The notes under the pieces were generated by a model. That model was not told the origin of the DNA, searched no databases, and saw nothing but the letters and a program-made list of their open reading frames with translations. DNA of 64,000 nucleotides, taken from the NCBI RefSeq assembly GCF_013283745.1, contig NZ_JABSTZ010000001.1, positions 1,506,406 to 1,570,405 of the forward strand, read 5' to 3'. This document shows positions 28,749-40,015 of this stretch, piece after piece (position 1 is the stretch's first letter; each line of letters begins with the position of its first letter). The DNA comes from Aeromicrobium stalagmiti (GTDB taxonomy: Bacteria; Actinomycetota; Actinomycetes; Propionibacteriales; Nocardioidaceae). The position numbers and the translations under genes are program-made.

Positions 28749-31631
28749 GTGACGCGTTCCTTCGCCGCGCTCGGTCGCGGCCCCGCCGCTGCCCGGATGT
28801 CGACCTCCGGTCGACCCGTGGTGACGTCAGAGGTTGTCGGGGAGCTGCGTCGGGCCGGTGTGACCGACGTCGACGACTCCACCCTGACCCGAGCCCTCTA
28901 CAGCACCGACGCCTCGCTCTACCGGGTCGTGCCGCAGGTGGTCGTGCGGCCGCGCAGCGCCGAGGAGGTGCTGGCCACGGTCGACGCGTGTCGCCGGACG
29001 GGCACCCCGCTCACCTCGCGCGGCGCAGGCACGTCGATCGCCGGCAACGCGATCGGCACCGGGGTCGTGATGGACGCGCGTCGCCACCTCAACCGTGTCG
29101 TGTCGATCGACACGGAGTCGCAGACCGCGGTCGTCGAGCCCGGGACGGTGCACGCCGACCTGCAGCGCCTCGCCGCCCCGCACGGCCTGCGCTTCGGCCC
29201 GGACCCGTCGACCCACACGCGGGCGACGATCGGCGGCATCATCGGCAACAACGCCTGCGGCAACCGGGCCCTCGGCTACGGCCGGGCGTCCGACAACGTG
29301 GCGGCTCTGGACGTCGTGCTGTCGTCGGGAGAGCGGCTCGCCCTCGCGGGCGGGACCGACACCTTGTCGCCGACCCTGGACCGGCTGCGTGAGGTCGTCG
29401 GCAGCGGCCTCGGCACGATCCGCACGGAGCTTGGCCGCTTCGGACGACAGGTGTCCGGCTACAGCCTCGAGCACCTGCTGCCGGAGCGGGGGTTCGACGT
29501 CGCGTCGTTCCTCGCCGGGACCGAGGGCACGCTCGCCACGACCCTGCAGGCGACCGTGCGCCTCAGGCCCACCCCGGCGCACATCCATCTCGTGCTGCTG
29601 GGTTATCCCTCGATGGCCGACGCCGCTGACGACGTGCCCACGATGCTGCCGTTCGGACCGGTCGCGTGCGAGGGCCTCGGCACGCGGGTCATCGAGGTGT
29701 TCCGCGCGGCACAGGGCTCGGACGCGGTGCCGGAGTATCCCCGAGGAGACGGCTTCCTGATGGTGGAGCTGGCCGGCGACGACCCGGCCGAGCTCGCGTC
29801 CGTGGGGGAGCAGGTCGTCCGGGAGTCCAACGCCCTCGGCCACCGGCACGTCACCTCCCCGGCCGAGCAGGCGCGGCTGTGGCGCATCCGCGAGGAGGGC
29901 GCCGGCCTCGCCTCCCGCATGTGGGACCGTCCGGCGCTGTCGGGCTGGGAGGACGCCGCGGTGCCGCCGGCTGCCCTGGGCGACTACCTGCGCGACTTCG
30001 AGGTGCTCCTGGCCGAGCACGGGCTCAACGGCGAGACCTACGGGCACTTCGGCGACGGCTGCGTGCACGTGCGCATCGACTTCGACCTCGACGAGGGCCG
30101 GGGGCGTCCCCGCTACCGCGACTTCGTCTTCGCCGCGGCGCGCATGACCGCCGGGCACGGCGGCTCGTTCTCGGGCGAGCACGGTGACGGCCGGGCGCGG
30201 TCCGAGCTGCTCCCGCTCATGTACTCCGGCGAGGCGATCTCGCTCTTCGAGCAGGTCAAGGCCGTGCTCGACCCCGACGACCTGCTGAACCCCGGCGTCC
30301 TCGTGCGTCCGCGCGCGATCGACGACGACCTGCGCGGGCAGCACCGGGCCGCGGCGCCGCTCGTCGACCGCGACGGGGGACTGCGCCTCCTGCACGACGA
30401 CGGCAGCCTCGGTGCCGCCGTGCACCGGTGCACCGGCGTCGGCAAGTGCGTCGCTGCCTCGACACCGGCCAACGGAGTCATGTGCCCGTCGTTCCAGGCG
30501 ACCCGCGACGAGAAGGACTCCACCCGGGGGCGGGCCCGCGTCCTGCAGGAGATGATCGACGGCCGCCTGGTGAAGGGTGGCTATCGTGCGCCCGAGGTGC
30601 ACGAGGCGCTCGACCTGTGCCTGTCGTGCAAGGGCTGCCTCAGCGACTGCCCGACGGGCGTCGACATGGCGTCCTACAAGGCCGAGGTGCTGCACCAGTC
30701 CTATCGGGGCCGTCTGCGTCCCCGCAGCCACTACGTCCTCGGCCGGCTGCCGTTCTGGGCGCGCGTCACGTCGCCGATCGCGCGACTGGCGAACCTGGGG
30801 CTCCGCACCCCGGGCATCCGGTCGATCGCCCGCTGGGTCGCCGGTGTCGACCAGCGCCGCAGCCTGCCGATGTTCGCGACCAGACGGTTCACCCGTCAGG
30901 CGCGCCCGGTCCTGCAGGACGGACGTCCGAAGGTCGTCGTCTGGGCCGACTCGTTCACCGAGTTCTTCTCGACCGCCGGCGGCACCGCGGCCCTGCGGGT
31001 GCTCGACGGCGCGGGCTACGACGTCGAGGTCCTGTCACGCCCCCAGTGCTGTGGCCTGACCTGGATCACGACGGGCCAGCTCGACACGGCCCGCACGATG
31101 GTCGGAAGGGCCGTGGAGCAGCTGCACCCCTACGTGGCGGCGGGCGTCCCGGTCGTCGGGCTGGAGCCGTCGTGCCTGGCGGTGCTGCGCTCCGACGCCG
31201 TCGAGCTGCTCGACGACCCCCGAGCCGTCGACGTCTCCCGCGGCGTCTTCACCCTGTCCGAGCTGCTGCAGCGCACCGAGGGCTACCGCCCGCCCGACCT
31301 CACCGGGACGACGTTGGTGGTGCAGCCGCACTGCCACCAGGCGTCCGTGATCGGGTTCGAGGCCGACCTGGCGATCATGGGCGCGACCGGCGCCACGATC
31401 GACCGGGTGTCGGGCTGCTGCGGGCTCGCCGGCAACTTCGGCGTCGAGAAGGGGCACTACGAGGTGTCCGTGGCGGTCGCCGAGCAGCAGCTGATGCCGG
31501 CGGTCCGTAACGCGCCGCCCGGTGCCGTCGTTGTCGCAGACGGGTTCTCGTGCCGCACTCAGCTCGACGACCTCGCGGCCGTCCCGGCCGTGCACCTCGC
31601 CCAGCTCCTCGATCGCTCGCCGGAAGACTGA
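28749..31631 (+). CDS. FAD/Fe-S dehydrogenase, D-2-hydroxyglutarate type (YdiJ-like)
   Basis: A 960-residue fusion. The FAD-binding domain (about 60-240) has RGAGTSIAGNAIGTG and IGGIIGNNACGNRALGYGR. The FAD-oxidase C-terminal domain (about 260-525) ends in GEHGDGRARSELLPLMY. Two Fe-S clusters follow: a Cys cluster near 560 and CLSCKGCLSDCPTGVDMA near 624-641. Two CCG repeats at about 766 and 890 complete it. This order matches YdiJ-type D-2-hydroxyacid dehydrogenases that pass electrons to the respiratory chain. GTG 28749 is 2 bases past the upstream stop; ATG 28797 (MSTSGRPVV) is a possible later start. Context with the transhydrogenase favours D-2-hydroxyglutarate. Confidence 0.82.
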   Translation: MTRSFAALGRGPAAARMSTSGRPVVTSEVVGELRRAGVTDVDDSTLTRALYSTDASLYRVVPQVVVRPRSAEEVLATVDACRRTGTPLTSRGAGTSIAGNAIGTGVVMDARRHLNRVVSIDTESQTAVVEPGTVHADLQRLAAPHGLRFGPDPSTHTRATIGGIIGNNACGNRALGYGRASDNVAALDVVLSSGERLALAGGTDTLSPTLDRLREVVGSGLGTIRTELGRFGRQVSGYSLEHLLPERGFDVASFLAGTEGTLATTLQATVRLRPTPAHIHLVLLGYPSMADAADDVPTMLPFGPVACEGLGTRVIEVFRAAQGSDAVPEYPRGDGFLMVELAGDDPAELASVGEQVVRESNALGHRHVTSPAEQARLWRIREEGAGLASRMWDRPALSGWEDAAVPPAALGDYLRDFEVLLAEHGLNGETYGHFGDGCVHVRIDFDLDEGRGRPRYRDFVFAAARMTAGHGGSFSGEHGDGRARSELLPLMYSGEAISLFEQVKAVLDPDDLLNPGVLVRPRAIDDDLRGQHRAAAPLVDRDGGLRLLHDDGSLGAAVHRCTGVGKCVAASTPANGVMCPSFQATRDEKDSTRGRARVLQEMIDGRLVKGGYRAPEVHEALDLCLSCKGCLSDCPTGVDMASYKAEVLHQSYRGRLRPRSHYVLGRLPFWARVTSPIARLANLGLRTPGIRSIARWVAGVDQRRSLPMFATRRFTRQARPVLQDGRPKVVVWADSFTEFFSTAGGTAALRVLDGAGYDVEVLSRPQCCGLTWITTGQLDTARTMVGRAVEQLHPYVAAGVPVVGLEPSCLAVLRSDAVELLDDPRAVDVSRGVFTLSELLQRTEGYRPPDLTGTTLVVQPHCHQASVIGFEADLAIMGATGATIDRVSGCCGLAGNFGVEKGHYEVSVAVAEQQLMPAVRNAPPGAVVVADGFSCRTQLDDLAAVPAVHLAQLLDRSPED

Positions 31632-31637
31632 TTCCCC

Positions 31638-32363
31638 ATGGACCACGCGCTCGAGCTCGGCACCGCCATGGCACGCTTCGCCGAGCTCGCAGGTCTCGGG
31701 ACGGGCGAGGAGCCCGTCCCCGCGTGCGAAGGGTGGACCACGCGCGACCTCGCCGAGCACCTCGGCACCGTGCACCGGTGGGCGGGCAGCATCCTGCTGA
31801 GCGGCCAGCGGCTCGCGTCGCCGAAGCCGGTCGTCACCGAGCCGGTCTCGGAGTGGTACTCCGCCACGGCGAGCGCGCTGCTCGGCGCGATCCAGGCCGT
31901 GAGCCCGGACGAGGCCGTCCCCAACTTCACCCGGATGGGCGAGACCGCCGCGTTCTGGCCGAGACGCCAGATGCACGAGACGATCGTCCACGGGGTCGAC
32001 GCCGCCCAGGCTCTCGGGTTCGACGAGGACGAGTGGACCGTCGCCCCGCAGATCGCCGCCGACGGCATCGACGAGGTGCTGCAGGTCTTCTTCCCCCGCA
32101 TGACCGCTCGGGGCGTCCGCCCCGACGTCCGGTCGCGCATCCGTCTGGTCGCCACGGACCTCGAGCAGTCGTGGCTGGTCGGACCGGGGGAGGGGGAGTC
32201 CGGCACGCCCCTGCAGCTGCACGCGTCGCGCGAGGCCGACGCCACGGTGACCGGGCTGGCGTCCGACCTCTACCTGGCGCTGTGGCACCGCGTCTCGCGC
32301 TTCCGGCTCGAGTTCGACGGCCCCGACGGCATCGCCCTGCTCGACGGCCCGACCACGCCCTGA
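31638..32363 (+). CDS. Mycothiol-dependent maleylpyruvate isomerase-family protein
   Basis: A 241-residue DinB-like protein. The N-terminal four-helix domain carries CEGWTTRDLAEHLGTVHRWAG and a second His-containing helix RQMHETIVHGVDA; these histidines would bind the metal. The C-terminal domain (about 160-240) is the mycothiol-enzyme C-terminal type. The family is named for maleylpyruvate isomerase but most members have unknown substrates. ATG 31638 is 6 bases after the FAD gene, so it may belong to that unit. A function in thiol-dependent isomerisation or detoxification is a family-level inference. Confidence 0.75.
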   Translation: MDHALELGTAMARFAELAGLGTGEEPVPACEGWTTRDLAEHLGTVHRWAGSILLSGQRLASPKPVVTEPVSEWYSATASALLGAIQAVSPDEAVPNFTRMGETAAFWPRRQMHETIVHGVDAAQALGFDEDEWTVAPQIAADGIDEVLQVFFPRMTARGVRPDVRSRIRLVATDLEQSWLVGPGEGESGTPLQLHASREADATVTGLASDLYLALWHRVSRFRLEFDGPDGIALLDGPTTP

Positions 32364-32393
32364 CGGCATCGTTCACCGGCGGCCATGGGTGAT

Positions 32394-32423
32394 TTGTCCC
32401 GGGCAGGGGCAGGCGGGTAGTAT
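32394..32423 (+). promoter_or_regulatory. Promoter of rpsL-rpsG-fusA operon
   Basis: TTGTCC (32394-32399) and TAGTAT (32418-32423) are 18 bases apart. The predicted leader of about 105 bases ends at the AGAAGGAAG ribosome site before rpsL. No terminator for the upstream gene was seen in the 170-base gap. Confidence 0.6.
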
Positions 32424-32533
32424 TTGGCGCTGTGCCTGAACTCATCAGGCCGATGCGCGCATCCTGCCGGATTGCACGGTGGCGAGTGCATCACGACTCA
32501 TGGCTCACGCCAGCCAGAAGAAGGAAGTTTGTA

Positions 32534-32908
32534 GTGCCCACGATCAACCAGCTGGTCCGCAAGGGCCGTCAGCGCAAGGTCGTCAAGACGACGACCCCCG
32601 CGCTCAAGGGTTCACCTCAGCGCCGCGGTGTCTGCACCCGCGTCTACACCACCACCCCGAAGAAGCCGAACTCCGCGCTCCGCAAGGTGGCTCGTGTGAA
32701 GCTCTCCAGTGGTACCGAGGTCACTGCATACATCCCGGGCGAGGGTCACAACCTGCAGGAGCACTCGATCGTGCTCGTGCGCGGTGGCCGCGTCAAGGAC
32801 CTTCCCGGTGTCCGCTACAAGATCGTCCGCGGCGCCCTCGACACGCAGGCCGTCAAGGGTCGCAAGCAGGCTCGCAGCCGTTACGGCGCGAAGAAGGAGA
32901 AGAGCTAA
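32534..32908 (+). CDS. rpsL: 30S ribosomal protein S12
   Basis: A 124-residue decoding-centre protein. [20 protein letters not shown] contains the streptomycin-site Lys43, and PGVRYK carries Lys88, both in the sensitive wild-type state. GTG 32534 with AGAAGGAAG upstream gives the standard N-terminus [11 protein letters not shown]; the longer frame upstream is leader. The stop overlaps the rpsG start by one base (TAATG). Confidence 0.99.
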   Translation: MPTINQLVRKGRQRKVVKTTTPALKGSPQRRGVCTRVYTTTPKKPNSALRKVARVKLSSGTEVTAYIPGEGHNLQEHSIVLVRGGRVKDLPGVRYKIVRGALDTQAVKGRKQARSRYGAKKEKS

Positions 32909-33378
32909 TGCCTCGTAAGGGTCCCGCGCCCAAGCGCGTCGTCGAGACTGACCCCGTCTACGGCAGCCAGCTCGTCACCTCCCTGATCAACAAGGTCCTG
33001 GTCGACGGCAAGAAGCAGGTCGCCCAGCGCATCGTCTACACCGCCCTCGAGGGCACGCGTGAGAAGTCGGGCACCGACCCGGTCATCACCCTCAAGCGCG
33101 CGCTCGACAACGTCAAGCCGGCCATCGAGGTCAAGAGCCGCCGTGTCGGTGGCGCGACCTACCAGGTCCCGATCGAGGTTCGCGCCTCGCGTCAGAACAC
33201 GCTGGCCCTGCGCTGGCTCGTCAGCTACGCCGGCGCACGCCGCGAGAAGACGATGGCCGAGCGCCTCATGAACGAGCTGCTCGACGCCTCCAACGGCCTC
33301 GGCGGCGCTGTCAAGAAGCGCGAAGACACCCACAAGATGGCCGAAGCCAACAAGGCGTTCGCCCACTACCGCTGGTAA
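32908..33378 (+). CDS. rpsG: 30S ribosomal protein S7
   Basis: A 156-residue 16S rRNA 3'-domain assembly initiator. It starts [19 protein letters not shown], as in other actinobacteria, and ends with the canonical AFAHYRW. ATG 32908 shares a base with the rpsL stop; the longer frame starting upstream lies inside rpsL. In many bacteria S7 represses this operon. Confidence 0.99.
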   Translation: MPRKGPAPKRVVETDPVYGSQLVTSLINKVLVDGKKQVAQRIVYTALEGTREKSGTDPVITLKRALDNVKPAIEVKSRRVGGATYQVPIEVRASRQNTLALRWLVSYAGARREKTMAERLMNELLDASNGLGGAVKKREDTHKMAEANKAFAHYRW

Positions 33379-33444
33379 GTCAGCACCACCTTCACCTCTC
33401 GCCGTGACCCGGCGGGGCCCGCATCAAAGGAAGCGATCACACTC

Positions 33445-35556
<2,112 letters not shown>

Positions 35557-35563
35557 CAGCGGA

Positions 35564-35605
35564 CCATCTCATAAGATGGCCTGAGGTACTCGTGCCGCGA
35601 GTATC
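35564..35605 (+). promoter_or_regulatory. Twin hairpins in fusA-tuf spacer
   Basis: CCATCT/AGATGG (35564-35569 with 35574-35579) and GGTACTCG with CGAGTATC (35585-35592 with 35598-35605, one G-T pair) form two consecutive small stem-loops about 40 to 80 bases before the tuf start. They could modulate readthrough, processing or translation of tuf; no U-run marks them as terminators. Confidence 0.4.
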
Positions 35606-35647
35606 CGACGGCGTTCAACAGCAACCAATTCGAAGAAGGAGCCCCAA

Positions 35648-36841
<1,194 letters not shown>

Positions 36842-36864
36842 TCTAGCACCACCTGATCACGGGC

Positions 36865-36902
36865 AAGGGCCCCGTTCCGGCTTCGGCTGGAGCGGGGCCC
36901 TT
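36865..36902 (+). terminator. tuf terminator hairpin
   Basis: AAGGGCCCCG (36865-36874) pairs with CGGGGCCCTT (36893-36902). An inner stem (36876-36881 with 36886-36891) is capped by a C(TTCG)G tetraloop, a very stable closure. Confidence 0.85.
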
Positions 36903-36965
36903 CGCCGTCCCCGCCCTGTCCGATCCGGGAGTGGTTCCCAGTGGCGTCCTTCTGGCGGACACGGG

Positions 36966-36995
36966 TTAGCAGTTTTCGCAACGTCGCCCTAGCCT
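36966..36995 (+). promoter_or_regulatory. Leaderless-type promoter of CDF gene
   Basis: TTAGCA (36966-36971) and TAGCCT (36990-36995) are 18 bases apart. The ATG at 37002 begins 7 bases after the -10 box and no ribosome site precedes it, so the transcript probably starts at the AUG. Confidence 0.5.
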
Positions 36996-37001
36996 TATTG
37001 C

Positions 37002-37916
37002 ATGGGACATGACCACGCACACGGCTCGGGTGTCCAGCACCGCGGCCGACTCGCCATCGTCCTGGCCCTGTCGCTGACGGTCCTCGTCGTCGAGGCCGTC
37101 ATCGCCGTGATGACCGGGAGCCTCGCGCTGCTGGCCGACGCCGGCCACATGCTCGGGGACTCGTTCGGCCTGGTCATGGCCCTGGCTGCGATCACGGTCG
37201 CCCAGCGCGGGGGAGCGCCCGGGTCCCGGCGCACGTTCGGCTACCACCGCACGGAGATCCTCGCGGCCGGTCTCAACGGCTTGGTCCTGCTGGGACTGGC
37301 GGTGTGGGTCACGGTCAGTGCCATCGGGCGCTTCGGTGACGCACCGGAGCTCGAGGGTGGGCTGATCCTGGTCGCCGGCGCGGTGGGCCTGGTCGTCAAC
37401 GTGATCGGCCTGGCGCTGCTGCGGTCGGGCTCGCAGGAGAGCCTCAACGTCCGGGGCGCGTACCTCGAGGTCCTGGGAGACGCCCTCGGGTCCGTCGCGG
37501 TCATCGCGTCCGCGACGATCATCCTGCTGACCGACTTCTATGCCGCCGACGCCATCGCCTCGCTCGTGATCGCCGCGATGATCCTGCCTCGAGCGGTCTC
37601 GCTGCTGAAGGACGTCGTCGAGGTGCTGCTCGAGTCGACGCCCAGCGACGTCGACCTGGTCGAGCTGCGCGCCCACATCGTCGGCACGCCCGGGGTCAAG
37701 GACGTGCACGACCTCCACGTCTGGACCATCACGTCGGGCATGCCGGTCATGAGCGCGCACGTCGTGGTCGACGACGACGTCACGGGCATGGTCGAGGCCC
37801 ACGCCGTCCTCGATCGTCTGCGCGGCTGCCTGGCCGAGCACTTCGACGTCGAGCACTCGACCTTCCAGATCGAGCCGTCCGGGCACCTGGACTCCGAGCA
37901 CCACGTCCACCACTGA
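37002..37916 (+). CDS. Cation diffusion facilitator metal exporter (CzcD-like)
   Basis: A 304-residue CDF transporter that exports divalent metals such as zinc in exchange for protons. The N-terminus is His-rich (GHDHAHGSGVQH). Six membrane segments span about 16-195. The metal sites appear as ADAGHMLGDS in helix 2 (HxxxD) and LGDALGSV in helix 5. The cytoplasmic C-terminal domain (about 205-295) ends in a His-rich SEHHVHH tail. The lack of a ribosome site and the -10 box at 36990-36995 suggest a leaderless mRNA. It sits alone between tuf and a convergent lipoprotein gene. Confidence 0.9.
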   Translation: MGHDHAHGSGVQHRGRLAIVLALSLTVLVVEAVIAVMTGSLALLADAGHMLGDSFGLVMALAAITVAQRGGAPGSRRTFGYHRTEILAAGLNGLVLLGLAVWVTVSAIGRFGDAPELEGGLILVAGAVGLVVNVIGLALLRSGSQESLNVRGAYLEVLGDALGSVAVIASATIILLTDFYAADAIASLVIAAMILPRAVSLLKDVVEVLLESTPSDVDLVELRAHIVGTPGVKDVHDLHVWTITSGMPVMSAHVVVDDDVTGMVEAHAVLDRLRGCLAEHFDVEHSTFQIEPSGHLDSEHHVHH

Positions 37917-37925
37917 CGAACGACG

Positions 37926-37965
37926 ACGGCCCGCCACCCTCGCTGGTGCGAGGACGACGGGCCGT
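37926..37965. terminator. Bidirectional terminator between convergent genes
   Basis: Outer arms ACGGCCCG (37926-37933) and CGGGCCGT (37958-37965) enclose inner arms CCTCGC (37938-37943) and GCGAGG (37948-37953). The structure can end both the CDF and the lipoprotein transcripts. Confidence 0.65.
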
Positions 37966-37978
37966 GACGGCCGGTGGA

Positions 37979-38584
37979 TCAGGACGTCGGCAGGTCCACC
38001 GAGAAGATCTTCTCGGGGATCTCCTTGTCCTGGCCGATGATCTTGGCGGCCAGGCGCTTGTACTTCAGCTGGTAGGTGTCCTGCCGCGTGTTGACCTGGA
38101 ACGCGACCCAGCCCTTGGTCTGCTCGCCGGAGCTGGCTGTCTCCCACGGGGTGAAGCCTGCGGCGGTCATGTCGTCGTCGATGATGCCGGTGGTCGTGCC
38201 ACCCAGCTCCTCGCCGGTGTAGAGCGTGAAGCCGCCCTGGATGCCGCCGCTGAACTTGTCGCCCGCCGTGGTGTCGAGCTCGACGAGCACCCACTCGCCG
38301 CCGCCGTCGGGGATGTTGGGCTTCGACGGCGCGGTGAAGTCGCGCACGAGCCCGGTGATCTTGATGACGTTGTCGTACTCGGGATCGGTGATCGTCTCGT
38401 CGACGGCGATCTCGGTCTGCTCGGCAGCGGGAGCCTCGGTGGTCTCCTCGGGCACGGGCGCGCTCGACGTGGTCTCGGCGGGGGCGGAGTCGTCGTCGCT
38501 GCCGTCGGACCCGCCGCAGGCGGACAGGGACAGCAGGAGGGCGGCCGAGACGGCCGCGATCGGAAGTCGCAGGGTGTGGCGCAT
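37979..38584 (-). CDS. Lipoprotein with DUF4352-like domain
   Basis: A 201-residue exported protein with lipobox L20-S-A-C23 and an acidic, Ser/Thr-rich linker (about 24-62). The globular part (about 63-190) contains GEWVLVELDTTAGDKFSGG and GWVAFQV, the immunoglobulin-like pattern of DUF4352 proteins, which are mostly surface lipoproteins of unknown role. It faces the S10 operon promoter region across a 444-base gap. The assignment to DUF4352 is by strand pattern and is moderate. Confidence 0.7.
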   Translation of the reverse strand: MRHTLRLPIAAVSAALLLSLSACGGSDGSDDDSAPAETTSSAPVPEETTEAPAAEQTEIAVDETITDPEYDNVIKITGLVRDFTAPSKPNIPDGGGEWVLVELDTTAGDKFSGGIQGGFTLYTGEELGGTTTGIIDDDMTAAGFTPWETASSGEQTKGWVAFQVNTRQDTYQLKYKRLAAKIIGQDKEIPEKIFSVDLPTS

Positions 38585-38742
38585 GCGTCACCTTTTCTCG
38601 CAGGGCGCACGGGGTCCTTCCCCCGTGCAGGACGAGTCCACCCTGTCAGTAGTGACGACCTGTCGCCAACCCCGGGGTGATCCGACCCGGTGTGACCTGC
38701 GCCGCAGGGCCTGGAGGGCCGATATCACTCCCAGGACTCGAT

Positions 38743-38772
38743 TTGTGTTTACCGCGGCGGGTCTGTCAGAAT
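38743..38772 (+). promoter_or_regulatory. Promoter of S10 operon
   Basis: TTGTGT (38743-38748) and CAGAAT (38767-38772) are 18 bases apart. The resulting leader to rpsJ is about 250 bases. Between 38585 and 38742, nothing was recognised beyond the presumed promoter of the divergent lipoprotein gene. Confidence 0.5.
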
Positions 38773-38778
38773 AGTTCG

Positions 38779-39028
38779 GTTGCTCCGGCTTGATCGCTGG
38801 GGCGCCGATCGTCCGGCATCTCACGCCGATCATGACGATGGCGCCGAACCTGAGATCGAGCTTGTCCCGCTGAGGCGGGTCCAACCACCTAACTCGACAA
38901 GTGTGTGACGTATGCGCCCAAGTGGCCGCGACACGCCCGACCTCGGGGGTCGGCGGGAGGGAGGAGCCTTTCTCCCTCGATCCGGGGTGAGACTGCGAAG
39001 CGAACGAACGTAAAGGACAAGCGAGAGC
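38779..39028 (+). ncRNA. S10 operon 5' leader
   Basis: A structured 250-base leader with at least three stem-loops: CCCGC/GCGGG (38866-38879, loop TGAG), CCGACC/GGTCGG (38937-38953), and GAGGGAG paired with CTCCCTC (38957-38978). In other bacteria L4 binds such leaders to repress the S10 operon. I did not recognise a known leader family. Confidence 0.45.
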
Positions 39029-39337
39029 ATGGCGGGACAAAAAATCCGTATCCGGCTCAAGGCCTACGACCACGAGGTCATTGACTCGTCGGCGCGCAAG
39101 ATCGTCGACACGGTGACGCGCACGGGCGCCAAGGTCGCAGGACCGGTGCCGTTGCCCACCGAGAAGAACGTGTTCTGTGTGATCCGTTCGCCGCACAAGT
39201 ACAAGGACAGCCGCGAGCACTTCGAGATGCGCACGCACAAGCGTCTCATCGACATCATTGACCCGACGCCCAAGACGGTCGACTCGCTCATGCGACTCGA
39301 CCTGCCTGCCGGCGTCGACATCGAGATCAAGCTCTGA
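39029..39337 (+). CDS. rpsJ: 30S ribosomal protein S10
   Basis: A 102-residue 30S head protein and first gene of the S10 operon. It begins [20 protein letters not shown] and carries [21 protein letters not shown], the conserved loop that contacts rRNA and, in other bacteria, NusB. AAAGGACAAG precedes ATG. Confidence 0.99.
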   Translation: MAGQKIRIRLKAYDHEVIDSSARKIVDTVTRTGAKVAGPVPLPTEKNVFCVIRSPHKYKDSREHFEMRTHKRLIDIIDPTPKTVDSLMRLDLPAGVDIEIKL

Positions 39338-39353
39338 GGGGAGTCAGCGACCA

Positions 39354-40010
39354 ATGAGCGACACCAGCACAGCCACGACGCGCGGCCTCCTCGGCCGCAA
39401 GCTCGGCATGACCCAGGTCTGGGATGCCGACAACAAGATCATTCCCGTCACCGTCATCGCGGCCGACACCAATGTCGTCACGCAGATTCGTACGCGTGAG
39501 ACCGACGGCTACTCCGCCGTCCAGGTCGGCTTCGGCGAGATCGACGGCCGCAAGGTCAACAAGCCGGTCTCCGGTCACTTCGCGAAGGCCGGCGTCACGC
39601 CGCGTCGCCACGTGGTCGAGATCCGCACCGAGGCCATCAGCGACTACACCCTGGGTCAGGAGATCTCCCCGGAGATCTTCGCTGCCGGAGACGTCGTCGA
39701 CGTCACCGCGACCAGCAAGGGCAAGGGATTCGCGGGCGTCATGAAGCGCCACGGCTTCCACGGCGTGGGCGCCTCGCACGGCGCGCACCGCAACCACCGC
39801 AAGCCCGGCTCGATCGGTGGCTGCGCCACCCCGGGTCGCGTCTTCAAGGGTCTGCGCATGGCCGGTCACATGGGTGCCGAGCAGGTCACCACCCAGAACC
39901 TCAAGGTCCACGCGGTCGACCTCGACAAGGGCGTCATCCTGATCAAGGGTGCGGTTCCCGGCCCCAAGGGTGCCCTCGTCGTCGTCCGCTCTGCAGTGAA
40001 GGGAGCCTGA
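39354..40010 (+). CDS. rplC: 50S ribosomal protein L3
   Basis: A 218-residue protein near the peptidyl transferase centre. The [13 protein letters not shown] start region, [10 protein letters not shown], and the extended loop around [20 protein letters not shown] are typical. ATG 39354 with GAGGGGAG upstream is the start; an upstream frame overlaps rpsJ and is rejected. Confidence 0.99.
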   Translation: MSDTSTATTRGLLGRKLGMTQVWDADNKIIPVTVIAADTNVVTQIRTRETDGYSAVQVGFGEIDGRKVNKPVSGHFAKAGVTPRRHVVEIRTEAISDYTLGQEISPEIFAAGDVVDVTATSKGKGFAGVMKRHGFHGVGASHGAHRNHRKPGSIGGCATPGRVFKGLRMAGHMGAEQVTTQNLKVHAVDLDKGVILIKGAVPGPKGALVVVRSAVKGA

Positions 40011-40015
40011 CGATC

